Positions 23,233-36,173 of a stretch of DNA of 64,000 nt are shown here, piece by piece (position 1 is the stretch's first letter; each line of letters starts with the position of its first letter). Position numbers and translations under genes: made by a program. The DNA comes from Lamellibrachia columna (lineage: Eukaryota > Annelida > Polychaeta > Sabellida > Siboglinidae): positions 55,073,990 through 55,137,989 of the forward strand of contig OY759262.1 in assembly GCA_963662155.1 (NCBI GenBank), in the 5' to 3' direction. Below the pieces are notes generated by a model, which was not told the DNA's origin, ran no database searches, and was given only the letters and a program-made list of their open reading frames with translations.

Positions 23233-23300
23233 TAGGGTTTGGCGATGGACCAATCAAATCTAGGGTTTGGCGATGGACCAATCAAATCTAGGGTTTGTCA
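23233..23300. repeat. 28-bp tandem repeat, 2.5 copies
   Basis: Two exact copies plus a partial one of CTAGGGTTTGGCGATGGACC with ATCAAAT. Confidence 0.85.
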
Positions 23301-23369
23301 ATGCTTCCCCAGGAAAGGTCTGGAATCTCAAGCAGGGTCATGGCTTCTTGGGAGACAAGGACCCAGTGA

Positions 23370-23650
23370 GGAGGTTTGGACCCCCTGGGAGGTCAGGATC
23401 CCCTGGGAGGCTATGACCCACAGGAAGGCCAAGACCATGGAAGAGGCCATGACCCACTGGGAGGCCAGGACCCCCTAGGGATGCCAGAATCTCCTTGGAA
23501 GCCAAAGATCCTCAGGTCAACTAAAACTTCCTGGGAGGTTAACACCTCTGGGACATTAATCCCCTTGGGGAGGCCAGGTCCCTCTGGAGATGCTATGCCC
23601 TTGGGGAAGCTAATATCGGCCTCCACTCTCACACCCCAGGACCCCCAGTG
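23370..23650. repeat. degenerate GGGAGGCCAGGACC-type repeat
   Basis: Loosely periodic units of GGGAGGCCAGGACCCCCTG decaying to the right. One plus-strand frame reads as DPLGG-like repeats, but no splice or start context supports a gene. Confidence 0.5.
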
Positions 23651-23727
23651 ATGCAGGACAGGAGGGGGAAATGTGTTCTTTGCCCCCCTTGGAGAGTTCA
23701 GATAACACAAGGATGAGAATATGTTAT

Positions 23728-23885
23728 GTATATTTCTCATACAACGCCAAACATGTTAAGTATATTTCTCATACAAAGCCAAACATGTTAAGTATATTTC
23801 TCATACAAAGCCAAGCATGTTAAGTATATTTCTCATACAAAGCCAAACATGCTAAGTATATTTCTCATACAAAGCTAGACATGTT
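23728..23885. repeat. 32-bp tandem repeat, about 5 copies
   Basis: Nearly exact units containing TAAGTATATTTCTCATACAA and GCCAAACATG. Confidence 0.9.
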
Positions 23886-24873
<988 letters not shown>

Positions 24874-25039
24874 GCGCACGCACGGACATACATACGTGCG
24901 TTTGTGCATATGTGCGTGCGTGCGTGCGTCTATGCGTGCATGTGCACTCTAAAATACCAAGTAACAAGAGAGCAGAGAAAATAAATAATACTGTCTTGTT
25001 TTTTATACTACCCAGTAGAGTGTACAATTTAATTTATAT

Positions 25040-26314
25040 GCCACTCTAGTGTGAATCATATGACAGTTGGTAGACCAGCCTACATTGCACCAAGTGCCAC
25101 TCTGGTGTATGTCATATGATAGTTGGTAGAACAGCCTACATTGCACAAAGTGCCACTCTTGTGGGCTTCCTATGACAGTTTGTAGACAGGCCTACATTGC
25201 ACCAAGTGCCACTCTGGTGTGCATGATATGACAGGTGGTAGACCAGTTTACATTGCACCAAGTGCCATTCTGGTGTATGTCCTATGACAGTTGGTAGACC
25301 AGCCTACATTGCACCAAGTGAAACTCTGGTGTGCATCATATGACAGCTGGTAGACCAGTTTACATTGCACCAAGTGCCATTCTGGTGTACATCATATGAC
25401 AGCTGGTAGACCAGTTTACATTGCACCAAGTGCCACTCTGGTGTATGTCATATGACAGTTGGTAGAACAGCCTACATTGCACAAAGTGCCACTCTTGTGG
25501 GCTTCCTATGACAGTTTGTAGACAGGCCTACATTGCACCAAGTGCCACTCTGGTGTGCATCATATGACAGGTGGTAGACCAGTTTACATTGCACCTAGTG
25601 CCACTCTAGTGTGTGTCATATCACAGTTGGTAGACCAGCCTACATTGCACCAAGTGCCACTCTGGTGCCTGTCATATGACAGTTAGTAGAACATCCTACA
25701 TTGCACAAAGTGCCTATCTTATGTGCGTCCTATGACAGTTGGTAGACAGGCCTACATTGCACCAAGTGCCACTCTGGTGTGCATCATATGACAGCTGGTA
25801 GACCAGTTTACATTGCACCAAGTGCCATTCTGGTGTACATCATATGACAGTTGGTAGACCAGTTTACATTGCACCAAGTGCCACTCTAGTGTGTGTCATA
25901 TGACAGTTGGTAGACCAGTCTACATTGCGCCAAGTGCCACTCTGGTGTACATCATATGACAGTTGGTAGACCAGTTTACATTGCACCAAGTGCCACTCTA
26001 GTGTGTGTGTCATATGACAGTTGGTAGACCAGTCTACATTGCGCCAAGTGCCACTCTAGTGTGTGTCATGTGACAGTTGGTAGACCAGCCTACATTGCAC
26101 CAAGTGCCACTCTGGTGTCTGTCATATGACAGTTAGTAGAACAACCTACATTGCACAAAGTTCCACTCTTGTGTGCATCCTATGACAGTTGGTAGACAGG
26201 CCTACATTGCACCAAGTGCCACCCTGGTGTGCATCATGTGACAGCTGGTAGACCAGTTTACATTGCACCAAGTGCCATTCTGGTGTACATCATATGACAG
26301 TTGGTAGACCAGTG
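25040..26314. repeat. 56-bp minisatellite
   Basis: About 23 units of 56 bp, each with GTGCCACTCTGGTGT, CATATGACAGTTGGTAGACC and TACATTGCACCAA. Variant sub-blocks recur, for instance units with CTTGTGGGCTTCC at about 25160 and 25490, indicating block duplication. Confidence 0.95.
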
Positions 26315-27371
26315 TCCATTTCATCAACCAGACACCTTTATAATGCAATGTCTCTTGCTGCCAGATTGCTTGAGTGATACACTTCATATGTAGTTACTGC
26401 AGTTTTTTATAAACACCTTTTGGCAGTGGGCAAGTTTTTACATATATTCACATTAGCTTTGACTGGGTGATTTCTGCTGGTGCGATGACACAATACTGAG
26501 CTTGATAGAAGGGCCGGGCCAACTTGATCACCTACTTCATCTGTCACCGTCTGTTGGCAGCTGTCAACCATTGAATGTGGATCCAGGGTCTCGTCTAGGC
26601 ACTTGTACTTTTTTTATGTACTTTTGCATAGTTGGCTTTTTTTAAGTTGTCCCATGGCTGGCAGAGTTGTGTATTAAGTTGTAATAAGGAACAATAAGTT
26701 GTAACAAGTTGAAATGGGTATTAACAGGTTGCAATGGTTTTGTATTGTGTTGTAATATCTTGTAATATGTTGGTGCAATTGGTTGTAATTTGCTGTGGTT
26801 GGTTGTAATTGGTGGTAATATGTTGTGATCAGTTGTAATACATTGTAATCAGTTTCAGTTAGTTTCATTCAATTTTAATCGCTTTTAATTGGTTTTAATG
26901 GCTCTTAATAAGTTTTAATCAATTACACAGTCTTGTGCATCCATAATTATAAAATAATGTAATTTGTGTAATTGCAGTGATATCTTGTAATCAGTGTAAA
27001 GGTAACCTATGAGCAACTGGTGTAACTGTTGACAATGAAACGCACAGTTATAGTAATTACACTTAACTTTACGAAAAAAATTTAGAACAAAAAAAGTCAT
27101 ATTATTTGCAGGTGCTCAAATATCAGTTGAAAGTCTGTTTCTGGCACAAACTCTGAGAACACAAAATGGGTTCAATAAACATGTTTATTTACCACTATCT
27201 TGACAACAAGGGAACAGTCATCTAGTGGGGGGGAGCATGCCCTGGACATATTTGATGTAGATTTATGTGTCATGGCAGTAGGTAACCCCACCGACTAGTG
27301 CACGTTACATATCGTCCCGTGCAAATAGACATGCAAAGAATGAGAATATCTCGGCAGAATCTTATAGACAG

Positions 27372-27408
<37 letters not shown>

Positions 27409-27814
27409 CTCAGGATAGCTCCGCTGTTGTGAGAGAAGGGATTGCACCGATGCCTGTAGCCTCTGGTGTTGTCATGGACAGTTGTGTTGTGTTTAAATCA
27501 GTAGCCACAGGAATATAAATCTGACGGCCTTTGAGCTCGATTATTTTATCAGTGTTCCCTGCTGACTTCCAACTCGCATGCTTGCCTTGTCACGCACTGC
27601 GATCCACAAATAGCAGCATTGTTTAGTAAACTCCTTCTGACCTATCTGCTCTTCTGTCTAGTTGCCTGGCATATTTACACTGACAGATATCACTGAGCCA
27701 CAAGTTTTTTGGCTGGGCGGTTTCCCAGAATGACGAGGTCTTACATCTTGAGCGTGCATTATTTAAAGTTTCCACCGTGGGGCAATTGCCCTCCGCAATG
27801 GGGAAACCTAGATC
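26315..27814. other. unassigned non-coding stretch with low-complexity DNA
   Basis: 26680-26930 is a low-complexity section of GTTGTAAT(A/T)-like words. A (TG)n run lies at 27373-27407. The rest is unique-looking. A short open section near 27412-27470 has an AG before it but no GT donor, so no exon is called. Confidence 0.4.
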
Positions 27815-28180
27815 TCAACCAGTTAAGTTAAACCAAGCACATTTACCCATAATGTAGTCATAAGTCCGTCTCAAGGGTTGGTTTTCTGTTGATGGTGTTG
27901 AAGTTTTCAGTGTTGGAGTTGGTACTATTGTGACTGGATGGACTCTCCATTTTTTTTGAGTCGGGACTTGAGCTCTTTGACTGTTGTGGCCTGAATTGTG
28001 TCCTCCGACAGTGAGTTCCAAGCATTCACAGCTCTGGTGCTGAAGAATTTGTGTCTCACTCCTGTTGTCTGCTGTACACGGAGTATCTCACTGTGGCTTC
28101 TTGTTGTTGTTCCTGTATCCTTTGTGAACATCTTGTTCATGTATCCTTTGTGAACATCTTCATTGTACACTGTGAGCATC
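27815..28180 (-). mobile_element. non-LTR retrotransposon 3' end (C-terminal tail remnant)
   Basis: The minus-strand frame 28179-27925 contains HKFFSTRAVNAWNSLSEDTI followed by an ELKSRLKK stretch. This is the typical tail downstream of reverse transcriptase in CR1/jockey-like LINEs (R-x-FF-S-x-R-x-V-N-x-W-N-S-L, then a K/R-rich helix). The RT domain is absent and no terminal repeat is seen, so this is a 5'-truncated copy. The clade is not fixed. Confidence 0.7.
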
Positions 28181-30202
28181 TAGAGAAACTAGATCAAGAC
28201 CTTTGACAATCAACATGTTTTCTTAAATCAACATTTGGATTGTTTCGTCACAGTTTGATTTACTAAGTGGATAATGATGGTCCAGCTGGACGGTCCAGCA
28301 TGATTGATTAATAACGACACAGGTGAGGGAAGGTCCCACCTGTGAAAACAGAAGACATTCTTGGGATGCACCTGAACAAATGTACAACCAGTTTCAGCAT
28401 CGACCAATGAGATGCTTTGCTTAAAAATAGAAGCTTATCTCGGTTATGTCTGGGAAAGTGATGTTTGGTGAATGTAGTTTGCTCTGTTTTTCTAATTGTA
28501 AATGTAAATGCACAGAATATCAGTCATTGATAAAATATTTCATATCTGTGAACCTTACCACTGATCCAGTGACTGGCTGGCGACATATGCAGGTGTCAAT
28601 GACTGTAGGATCCCTTGTATCAATGACTGTAGGATCCCTTGTGCGAGAAGACATGATGTGGTAGTTTTGGATGCCATTTAATGGGGAGCCTCTTGTATGT
28701 TGATTTTCAGGGGGGAAAATTGCAGATTTTTATGAGTCACAGATTTTGAAAAGATTCATGCAAATTTGTGAACAGCAAAAAAGTTAATGTTGTCGCTAGT
28801 GGATAAATAGTGAACATATCATAGGCTGTTTTCTGGGCTAAGTTAGAATACGCCCGTCTTTTCTTACGTTGTTTATATCCCTGGTTTATCCCGGGCAAGG
28901 TTTATGTCAAGATTATTTTAGACCTGCATAGTCCATCTCTCTATTTACAATAGCACTATAGATCACAGACTGAGGCAGAATTTATAGGCAACAAAACTTC
29001 AGGATCTTTATTAATTAAATACGTACTGCCAGTATAGGTATATGTTCTTAGTACATGAAGTTTTGTTGGAATGATAAAAAGCATCACCATCAGCTATATA
29101 TGGATTATTTGTTTGTTCTTTGGATATACTAGACTATTTTACACTTCAAAAATGGACTGGCCATGCTATGATTACCCAATATACCTTATAATATTGGTAA
29201 ATATGTGTGTAATTGTTTCATACATTATACGTAGTATCGATTAATAAATGTCTTAAATCAAGACCTTTTTTCTAAATGGGCCACTAATAAAATATTGGAA
29301 GGCCCTGAAATATATTTCACAACTGATTACAATTTAGCGACTTTTAATTTTATCATTTTCTAAATTAAAGTATCTCATCTGGGAAACATGATAATCTGCT
29401 ACTAGTACGCATAATCTGCGATATGTACCCCTAATCCAAGATGGACACATTTTTAACTAAATATATTTATTATAATGCTAAGAAATCTTTCAATTTGGGT
29501 TTGGCATAAAATGTACCAGGGACATTAATTTTCATACTGTGGTGCTCAGAAGTAAAATACTAAACATTTCAATTTAAGCACTAGGACTGTTCCACAATTT
29601 CTGTTGTGAGTCACTATATGTGACATTAGGACAGAAATAGACATACTACAACATATATAACTGCATATACTTCACATGGTCACGATATTGTTTGATTCAC
29701 AACTTGACCACAACTTACAACTTGGACAGATTTATATGTATCTGGTGGGGTGTTGGTAGTAATAGACACATAAATAGAGAGCTTGCCCACGTGCTCGCTG
29801 AGTGTTTGTTGTCGCTGAGAGTAAGACAGATGGTGGGATAGCTTGAGTACTGATCCGTAAACCAGCAATAGAAATTACACAATCACCACATGACGTGACT
29901 GGTGGCAGTAAGTCTATTTCTGTTTTTACACCGACACTTGGGGGTAGCTTCCACCCACAAGTGATGGGTTTGTCAATGGAGGCAGTGAGACGCGGTGAGA
30001 GAAGAGTAATCACGGCCTTACTACTTATATTCCGCTTTCGGAATGTCTTTGTGTAGTGTGTACTAAACTAAATGATCAACAACTCTTGAATGATTGACCT
30101 TTACGCTAAACTAATCGTCCTTCATTCCGGTACCCTTATGTGGTAAGAAGCCACTACTGGCTGTGGTCAGTGACGGGCTCTTGTAGAGCCAAACAGGAAG
30201 TG
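28181..30202. other. AT-rich unassigned stretch
   Basis: Contains a two-copy 24-bp duplication (TCAATGACTGTAGGATCCCT) at about 28597-28641. No exon, transposon end or array otherwise recognised. Confidence 0.4.
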
Positions 30203-30443
30203 TTTTTATTTATTGAGACAACCGGCTTTGTGAGTCCACTACAGGCTTTTTAATTTCCCCGTGTGGCGTACTTCACTTTTACTTCCCTGACATAGACACC
30301 AGGTAGAAGGGACCAACGGCTTTTAGTGTCTCGTCCAAAAGACGCAGGCAAAGTGGGTTGAACAAAACTGCCCAAGTTTCAGAATGGAAGCAGTTGAACT
30401 CAAACCATGGTCCTCTTGGTCCACCAGCCAGCGCTCTAACCGT
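30203..30443 (-). mobile_element. tRNA-derived SINE, type 1, minus-strand copy
   Basis: On the minus strand it reads GGTTAGAGCGCTGGCTGG (A-box area), GGTTTGAGTTC (B-box area), CCCACTTTGCCTGCGTCTTT, AAAAGCCGTTGGTCCCTTCT, and ends TCTCAATAAATAAAAAC, a plausible A-rich tail. It matches the SINEs at 12247 and 43748. Confidence 0.75.
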
Positions 30444-30527
30444 CGATTGACAACAAGTAGCCTTGAAGAGACTCGACGAGTATCCAGTAGTAGAGATGTT
30501 GTCGTGTCAAACATACCTAGCTGAATC

Positions 30528-32031
30528 AGTTTGTTAGTGTGAATCAGTGGTGTCATTGTGTTGTGGGGACACGCACACATTGTGTCTGTGATGTTAGTGT
30601 GTTGTGGGGTTACACACTGAATCATATGTGTTAATGTGTTGTGGGGTTACACACATTGAATCAGTGGTGTTAAGTGTGTTGTGGGGCTACACATACTGAA
30701 TCAGATGTGTTAGTGTGTTGTGGGGCTACACACATTGAATCAGTGGTTTTAGTGTGTTATGGAGCTACACACGCTGAATCAGTGGTGTCAGTGTGTTGTG
30801 GGGCTACACACACTGAATCAGTGGTGTTAGTGTGTTATGGAACTACACACATTGAATCAGTGGTGTTAGTGTGTTATGGGGCTACACACGCTGAATCAGT
30901 GGTGTCAGTGTGTTGTGGGGCTACACACACTGAATCAGTGGTGTTAGTGTGTTATGGGGCTATACACATTGAATCAATGGTGTTAGTGTGTTATGGGGCT
31001 ACACACCCTGAATCAGTGGTGTTAGTGTGTTGTGGGGTTACACACTGAATCATATGTGTTAATGTGTTGTGGGGTTACACACATTGAATCAGTGGTGTTA
31101 AGTGTGTTGTGGGGCTACACATACTGAATCAGATGTGTTAGTGTGTTGTGGGGCTACACACATTGAATCAGTGGTTTTAGTGTGTTATGGAGCTACACAC
31201 GCTGAATCAGTGGTGTCAGTGTGTTGTGGGGATACACACACTGAATCAGTGGTGTTAGTGTGTTATGGAACTACACACATTGAATCAGTGGTGTTAGTGT
31301 GTTATGGGGCTACACACGCTGAATCAGTGGTGTCAGTGTGTTGTGGGGCTACACACACTGAATCAGTGGTGTTAGTGTGTTATGGGGCTATACACATTGA
31401 ATCAATGGTGTTAGTGTGTTATGGGGCTACACACCCTGAATCAGTGGTGTTAGTGTGTTATGGGACTACACACACTGAATCAGTGGTGTCAGTGTGTTGT
31501 GGGGCTACACACACTGAATCAGTGGTGTTAGTGTGTTATGGGGCTACACACACTGAATCAGTGGTGTCAGTGTGTTGTGGGGCTACACACATTGAATCAG
31601 TGGTGTTAGTGTGTTATGGGGCTACACACTGAATCAGTGGTGTTAGTGTGTTGTGGAACTACACACACTGAATCAGTGGTGTTAGTGTGTTATGGGGCTA
31701 TACACATTGAATCAGTGGTGTTAGTGTGTTATGGGGCTACACACACTGAATCAGTGGTGTTAGTGTGTTGTGGAACTACACACACTGAATCAGTGGTGTT
31801 AGTGTGTTATAGGGCTATACACATTGAATCAGTGGTGTTAGTGTGTTATGGGGCTACACACACTGAATCAGTGGTGTTAGTGTGTTATGGAACTACACAC
31901 ATTGAATCAGTGGTGTTAGTGTGTTATAGGGCTATACACATTGAATCAGTGGTGTTAGTGTGTTATGGAACTACACACATTGAATCAGTGGTGTTAGTGT
32001 GTTATGGGGCTACACACATTGAATCAGTGGT
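30528..32031. repeat. 39-bp minisatellite with an internal 428-bp block duplication
   Basis: About 38 units of 39 bp containing TGAATCAGTGGTGTTAGTG and TTATGGGGCTACACAC. Segment 30601-31028 is repeated at 31029-31456 with a single evident difference (GGGGC to GGGGA). The unit is 13 codons, so plus-strand frames of up to 176 codons arise; none is a gene. Confidence 0.95.
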
Positions 32032-32550
32032 GTCTCCACATCACAATGCCACCACTGAATCAATTTCTTACCTAATGTTAGAGAACACCTTTGTCAATAT
32101 TGGGTTATTAAAACAAAAAACAAAATAAACAAGAAGTGTTTTGTAACAATGTTCAAACAATTTCAAATATCTAATATTCACGTTTCCGCACATATAACAA
32201 GATAATTATTCATTAGTTAAAAATTATACAGTTTGCCATGTTTGTTCCGTTGCTCACAGAAATGCTATACGTTGTGACATTGAATACTATGCCTTATATT
32301 ACTGGGCCGTGACATAGTTCAGTTAACTGCATTTACAGTATAGCAGGAGTGTATATGAAATATACATATGTGTATCAACTAGTTAAAATGGTATATATAC
32401 ACACCTCTCAGTGATATGCTGCGTAATTCTACCAGTGACATTTACTGCAGAAGGTATGCCAAATTTGTCTGTTGTAAATAATGTAAATAATAATAGTTTA
32501 TGACCACCAGGCAGGGTAGCCGCTGACTGTGTGTGGTCTGTGTGTTACAG

Positions 32551-32671
32551 GGACAGGCCAGGGGCACAGAGCAGCAGGGAGTTGGTGGCAGTCACTCAGG
32601 CAGACACCAGACCACACAGTAACACAACACCTGTCAATGCAGGCAGATACAGTAACACAACACGGCCAAGT
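32551..32671 (+). CDS. candidate upstream TALPID3 exon
   Basis: Bounded by TGTGTGTTACAG before and a strong donor, AGT|GTAAGTG, after. Read with two bases from a previous exon it is open and ends exactly on a codon boundary, matching the phase-0 start of the exon at 36078. It encodes RDRPGAQSSRELVAVTQ, then an Asn/Thr-rich tail that runs into the AACAC minisatellite. There is no recognisable TALPID3 motif, so the support is splice and phase logic only. Confidence 0.35.
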
Positions 32672-33320
32672 GTAAGTGCACTCTGTAACACAACATGTCT
32701 GCAAATACACATGATAACATTTCAAGTGTAAGTACCCATACTAACATGTCACAGTAACACAACACTTTTTATGCAATAACACTCTGTCACACAAAACTTT
32801 TTTGTGTAATAATACTCAGTAATACAACACTTCTATATGTAATAACACTGTAACACAACACTTTCATATGTAATAACACTGTAACACAACATTTACTTGT
32901 GTAATAACATCCTGTAACAGTATTTCCTTGTATAATAACACTCAGTAACAAAACGTGTGTGTGTAATAACTCTCTGTAATGGAACAGTTCCTTGTGTAAT
33001 AACACCCTGTAGCAACATTTCCTTGTGTAAAACACTCAGTAAGACATTTCCTTATGTAATAACACTCAGTAACACAACATTTCATTGTGTAATTACATTT
33101 TGTAACATATTTCCTTGTGTGATAACACTCAGTGACACAACACTTCATTGTGTAGTAACACTCAGTAACACAACAATTCATTGTGTAATAACACTATGTA
33201 ACATACTATTTCCTTGTGTAATAACACTTAGTAACACAAAACGTCTGTGTGTAATAACACTCAGTAACACAACACTTTATTGCGTGATAACACCCTCTGC
33301 CACAACACATCCAGGTGTAA
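32610..33320. repeat. ~33-bp degenerate minisatellite (TAACACAACA core)
   Basis: About twenty degenerate units of roughly 31-34 bp with TGTGTAATAACACTCAGTAA and CACAACA. Confidence 0.85.
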
Positions 33321-34369
33321 GTACACACTAACACATTCCCCGGTACCTAGTAAAACATCGCACTAAAAGCACTAAAAGCACTAAAAGCAAGCACAAGATA
33401 ACATTTGAGAGAAACTGCACTGAACAACCTGATCTCGTCATATCATTTTATTATGTTCTTGATTCTTTTCTTTATGGACAGATATATACACAGTATAAGA
33501 TATATACACAGTATAAGATATATACACAGTATAAGCACTTAGTTTATTTGTTTTAGTACCCTGGCGAAACACGTTACTCATCACGTGAGCTTGCATATAT
33601 TGTACATGAAATAGCTGACTAATGAGAACTGACGCCGTTGTTGGCCGAAGGCTATGGCAGTTGTGACCCGGGGGAAAGACGTAAAGAGGAAGCCACTAGA
33701 ATACTATGAATAGAATTATCCCGTACGAGTCCCGCCGGGGAGCCAAGTGAATACTGGGAGTGACCGGATACCCCCCGGGCCCTCCCACTCACTTTTTGTA
33801 GTAAAATTCCTCCCAGCGTAGACAGGCGGAAAATGTCAGGTTTTTGTAGTAAATACCTGCGAGTGCAGGCTAGCTGGAGACGTCACCTTTGTAGGTTTGC
33901 ACCTGAGTAGGCCGACAACGTGTCACAAGTGATAGCAAATTACAGCGGGTTCATTTAGGGATAGTTTTTAGTCTTCTAATAGCCTTGCCCCATGTGGTAC
34001 GAGATTTGTCAAAATAATCATCTCGTCAACTCCACAGAGGCACTATACAAAAAACTACAATCAGGCATAAAAGGTTGATATATGGATTTAGTTATGGAAT
34101 TAAACATTTTAACATTTAAAAATTAATTAACTGTTGTTATGGTCATGTGTCCTATGTAGTTCTTGTGGCATGTTTATGTGTTCAAATGAATTGGGAATAG
34201 TTTTATGTTGCAAATTTAATGTTTTTTATCGTGCATGGGTATTGTTACAATAGAGCCAGGATTAATATGATCACTGTCATATTTTATCACTTGGTAATTA
34301 CAGGGATCTAGTTACAGGCCACATTGTGCAACATGTTCCATATAAATACGTCCCAGTTAAAGTATAGTG
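33321..34369. other. unassigned stretch with a short repeat
   Basis: An 18-bp unit (GATATATACACAGTATAA) repeats three times at 33479-33533. The GC-richer section 33630-33960 has no convincing coding frame or transposon end. The remainder is AT-rich. Confidence 0.45.
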
Positions 34370-35768
34370 GCATGAAACCTCCTGGCATAAGGTAGTGGAG
34401 TAACACCTCCTGGCTTAAGGTAATCAAGTAACACCTCCTGACATAAGGTAGTGAAGTAACACCTCCTGGCATAAGGTAGTGAAGTAACACCTCCTGGCAT
34501 AAGGTAATCAAGTAACACCTCCTGACATAAGGTAGTGAAGTAACACCTCCTGGCATAAGGTAGTGGAGTAACACCTCCTGGCATAAGGTAATCAAGTAAC
34601 ACCTCCTGACATAAGGTAGTGAAGTAACACCTCCTGGCATAAGGTAGTGAAATAACACCTCCTGGCATAAGGTAGTGAAGTAACACCTGGCATAAGGTAG
34701 TGAAGTAACACCTCCTGGCATAAGGTAGTGAAGTAACACCTCCTGGCATAAGGTAGTGAAGTAACACGTCCTGGCATAAGGTAGTGAAGTAACACCTCCT
34801 GGCATAAGGTAGTGAAGTAACACCTCCTGGCATAAGGTAGCGAAGTAACACCTCCTGGCATAAGGTAGCGGAGTAACACCTCCTGGCATAAGGTAGTGGA
34901 GTAACACCTCCTGGCATAAGGTAGTGGAGTAACACCTCCTGGCATAAGGTAGTGAAGTAACACCTCCTGGCATAAAGTAGTGAAGTAACACCTCCTGGCA
35001 TAAGGTAGTGAAGTAACACCTGGCATAAGGTAGTGAAGTAACACCTCCTGGCATAAGGTAGTGAAGTAACACCTCCTGGCATAAGATAGTGAAGTAACAC
35101 CTGGCATAAGATAGTGAAGTAACACCTCCTGGCATAAGGTAGTCAAGTAACACCTCCTGGCATAAGGTAGTGAAGTAACACCTGGCATAAGGTAGTGAAG
35201 TAACACCTGGCATAAGGTAGTGAAATAACACCTCCTGGCATAAGGTAGTGAAGTAACACCTCCTGGCATAAGATAGTGAAGTAACACCTGGCATAAGGTA
35301 GTGAAGTAACACCTCATGGCATAAGGTAGTCAAGTAACACCTGGCATAAGGTAGGGAAGTACCACCTGGCATAAAGTAATCAAGTAACACCTCCTGGCAT
35401 AAGGTAGTGAAGTAACACCTCCTGGCATAAGGTAGTGAAGTAACACCTCCTGGCATAAGGTAGTGAAGTACCACCTCCTGGCATAAGGTAGTCAAGTAAC
35501 ACCTCCTGGCATAAGGTAGTCAAGTAACATCTGGCATAAGGTAGTCAAGTAACACCTCCTGGCATAAGGTAGTCAAGTAACACCTCCTGGCATAAGGTAG
35601 TCAAGTAACACCTCCTGGCATAAGGTAATCAAGTAACACCTGGCATAAGGTAATCAAGTAACACCTCCTGGCATAAGGTAGTCAAGTAACACCTCCAGGC
35701 ATAAGGTAGTCAAGTAACACCTCCAGGCATAAGGTAGTCAAGTAACACCTCCTGGCATAAGGTAGTCA
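34370..35768. repeat. 28-bp minisatellite with 25-bp deletion variants
   Basis: About 50 units of AAGTAACACCTCCTGGCATA plus AGGTAGTG. Scattered units lack TCC and are 25 bp. Left-hand units favour GTGAAG and right-hand units GTCAAG, so variants are regionally sorted. Minus-strand frames of up to 395 codons are products of the repeat. If 32551 is an exon, this lies in the next TALPID3 intron. Confidence 0.95.
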
Positions 35769-35906
35769 AATATAATGACGTAACATCTAAAAATTCTAAG
35801 GTAGAGAAAATTTACCCTTGTACGTTTTTGCAAACTTATATAATTACTTTTACGTTTATGTAACAGTTACTTTGACGCATCATCACATGTGAAATATTTC
35901 TCCTTT

Positions 35907-36007
35907 GGTGGGCTCTATTGTCCCGCATGTGGTGGGCTCTATTGTCCCGCGTGTGGTGGGCTCTATTGTCCCGCGTGTGGTGGGCTCTATTGTCCCGCAC
36001 ATGGTGG
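35907..36007. repeat. 24-bp tandem repeat, 4 copies
   Basis: Four units of GGTGGGCTCTATTGTCCCGC with (A/G)TGT, ending about 70 bp before the exon at 36078. Confidence 0.9.
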
Positions 36008-36077
36008 GATTGGACACATGGGAATGTGGCGTGATGTTGGGAGCAGGATGTTAATGTGGGAGTTTGTGTGACTTCAG

Positions 36078-36173
36078 GGGAGTTGGCAGGGGAAGAAGAA
36101 CTCTCCGGGGATGACGGACGGGCTACAGCTGCAGCCACATGGCGGAGGGACTGCTCCGCTTGACGACTACCTG
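36078..36173 (+). CDS. TALPID3: TALPID3 exon (phase 0 to 0)
   Basis: GACTTCAG before, CTG|GTAATG after. 32 codons containing LQLQPHGGGTAPLDDYL, which joins directly to TKYVGQIPLSPYPSL of the next exon. Confidence 0.75.

Noticed and set aside
23376..23651. Collagen-like or Gly-Pro repeat protein frame
   Set aside because: It arises from a degenerate GGGAGGCCAGGACC repeat, is shared with an opposite-strand frame, and has no splice sites.
27412..27470. Possible TALPID3 N-terminal exon after TTCTCAG
   Set aside because: The segment is open and has an acceptor-like AG, but no GT donor follows and there is no motif match.
30674..32128. Three plus-strand frames rich in ATHTESVVLVC repeats
   Set aside because: The 39-bp array is 13 codons per unit, so a stop-free frame is automatic; single-base shifts between blocks break it repeatedly.
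34308..35495. 395-codon minus-strand frame and its overlapping partners
   Set aside because: These are products of the 28/25-bp array, open in several frames at once.
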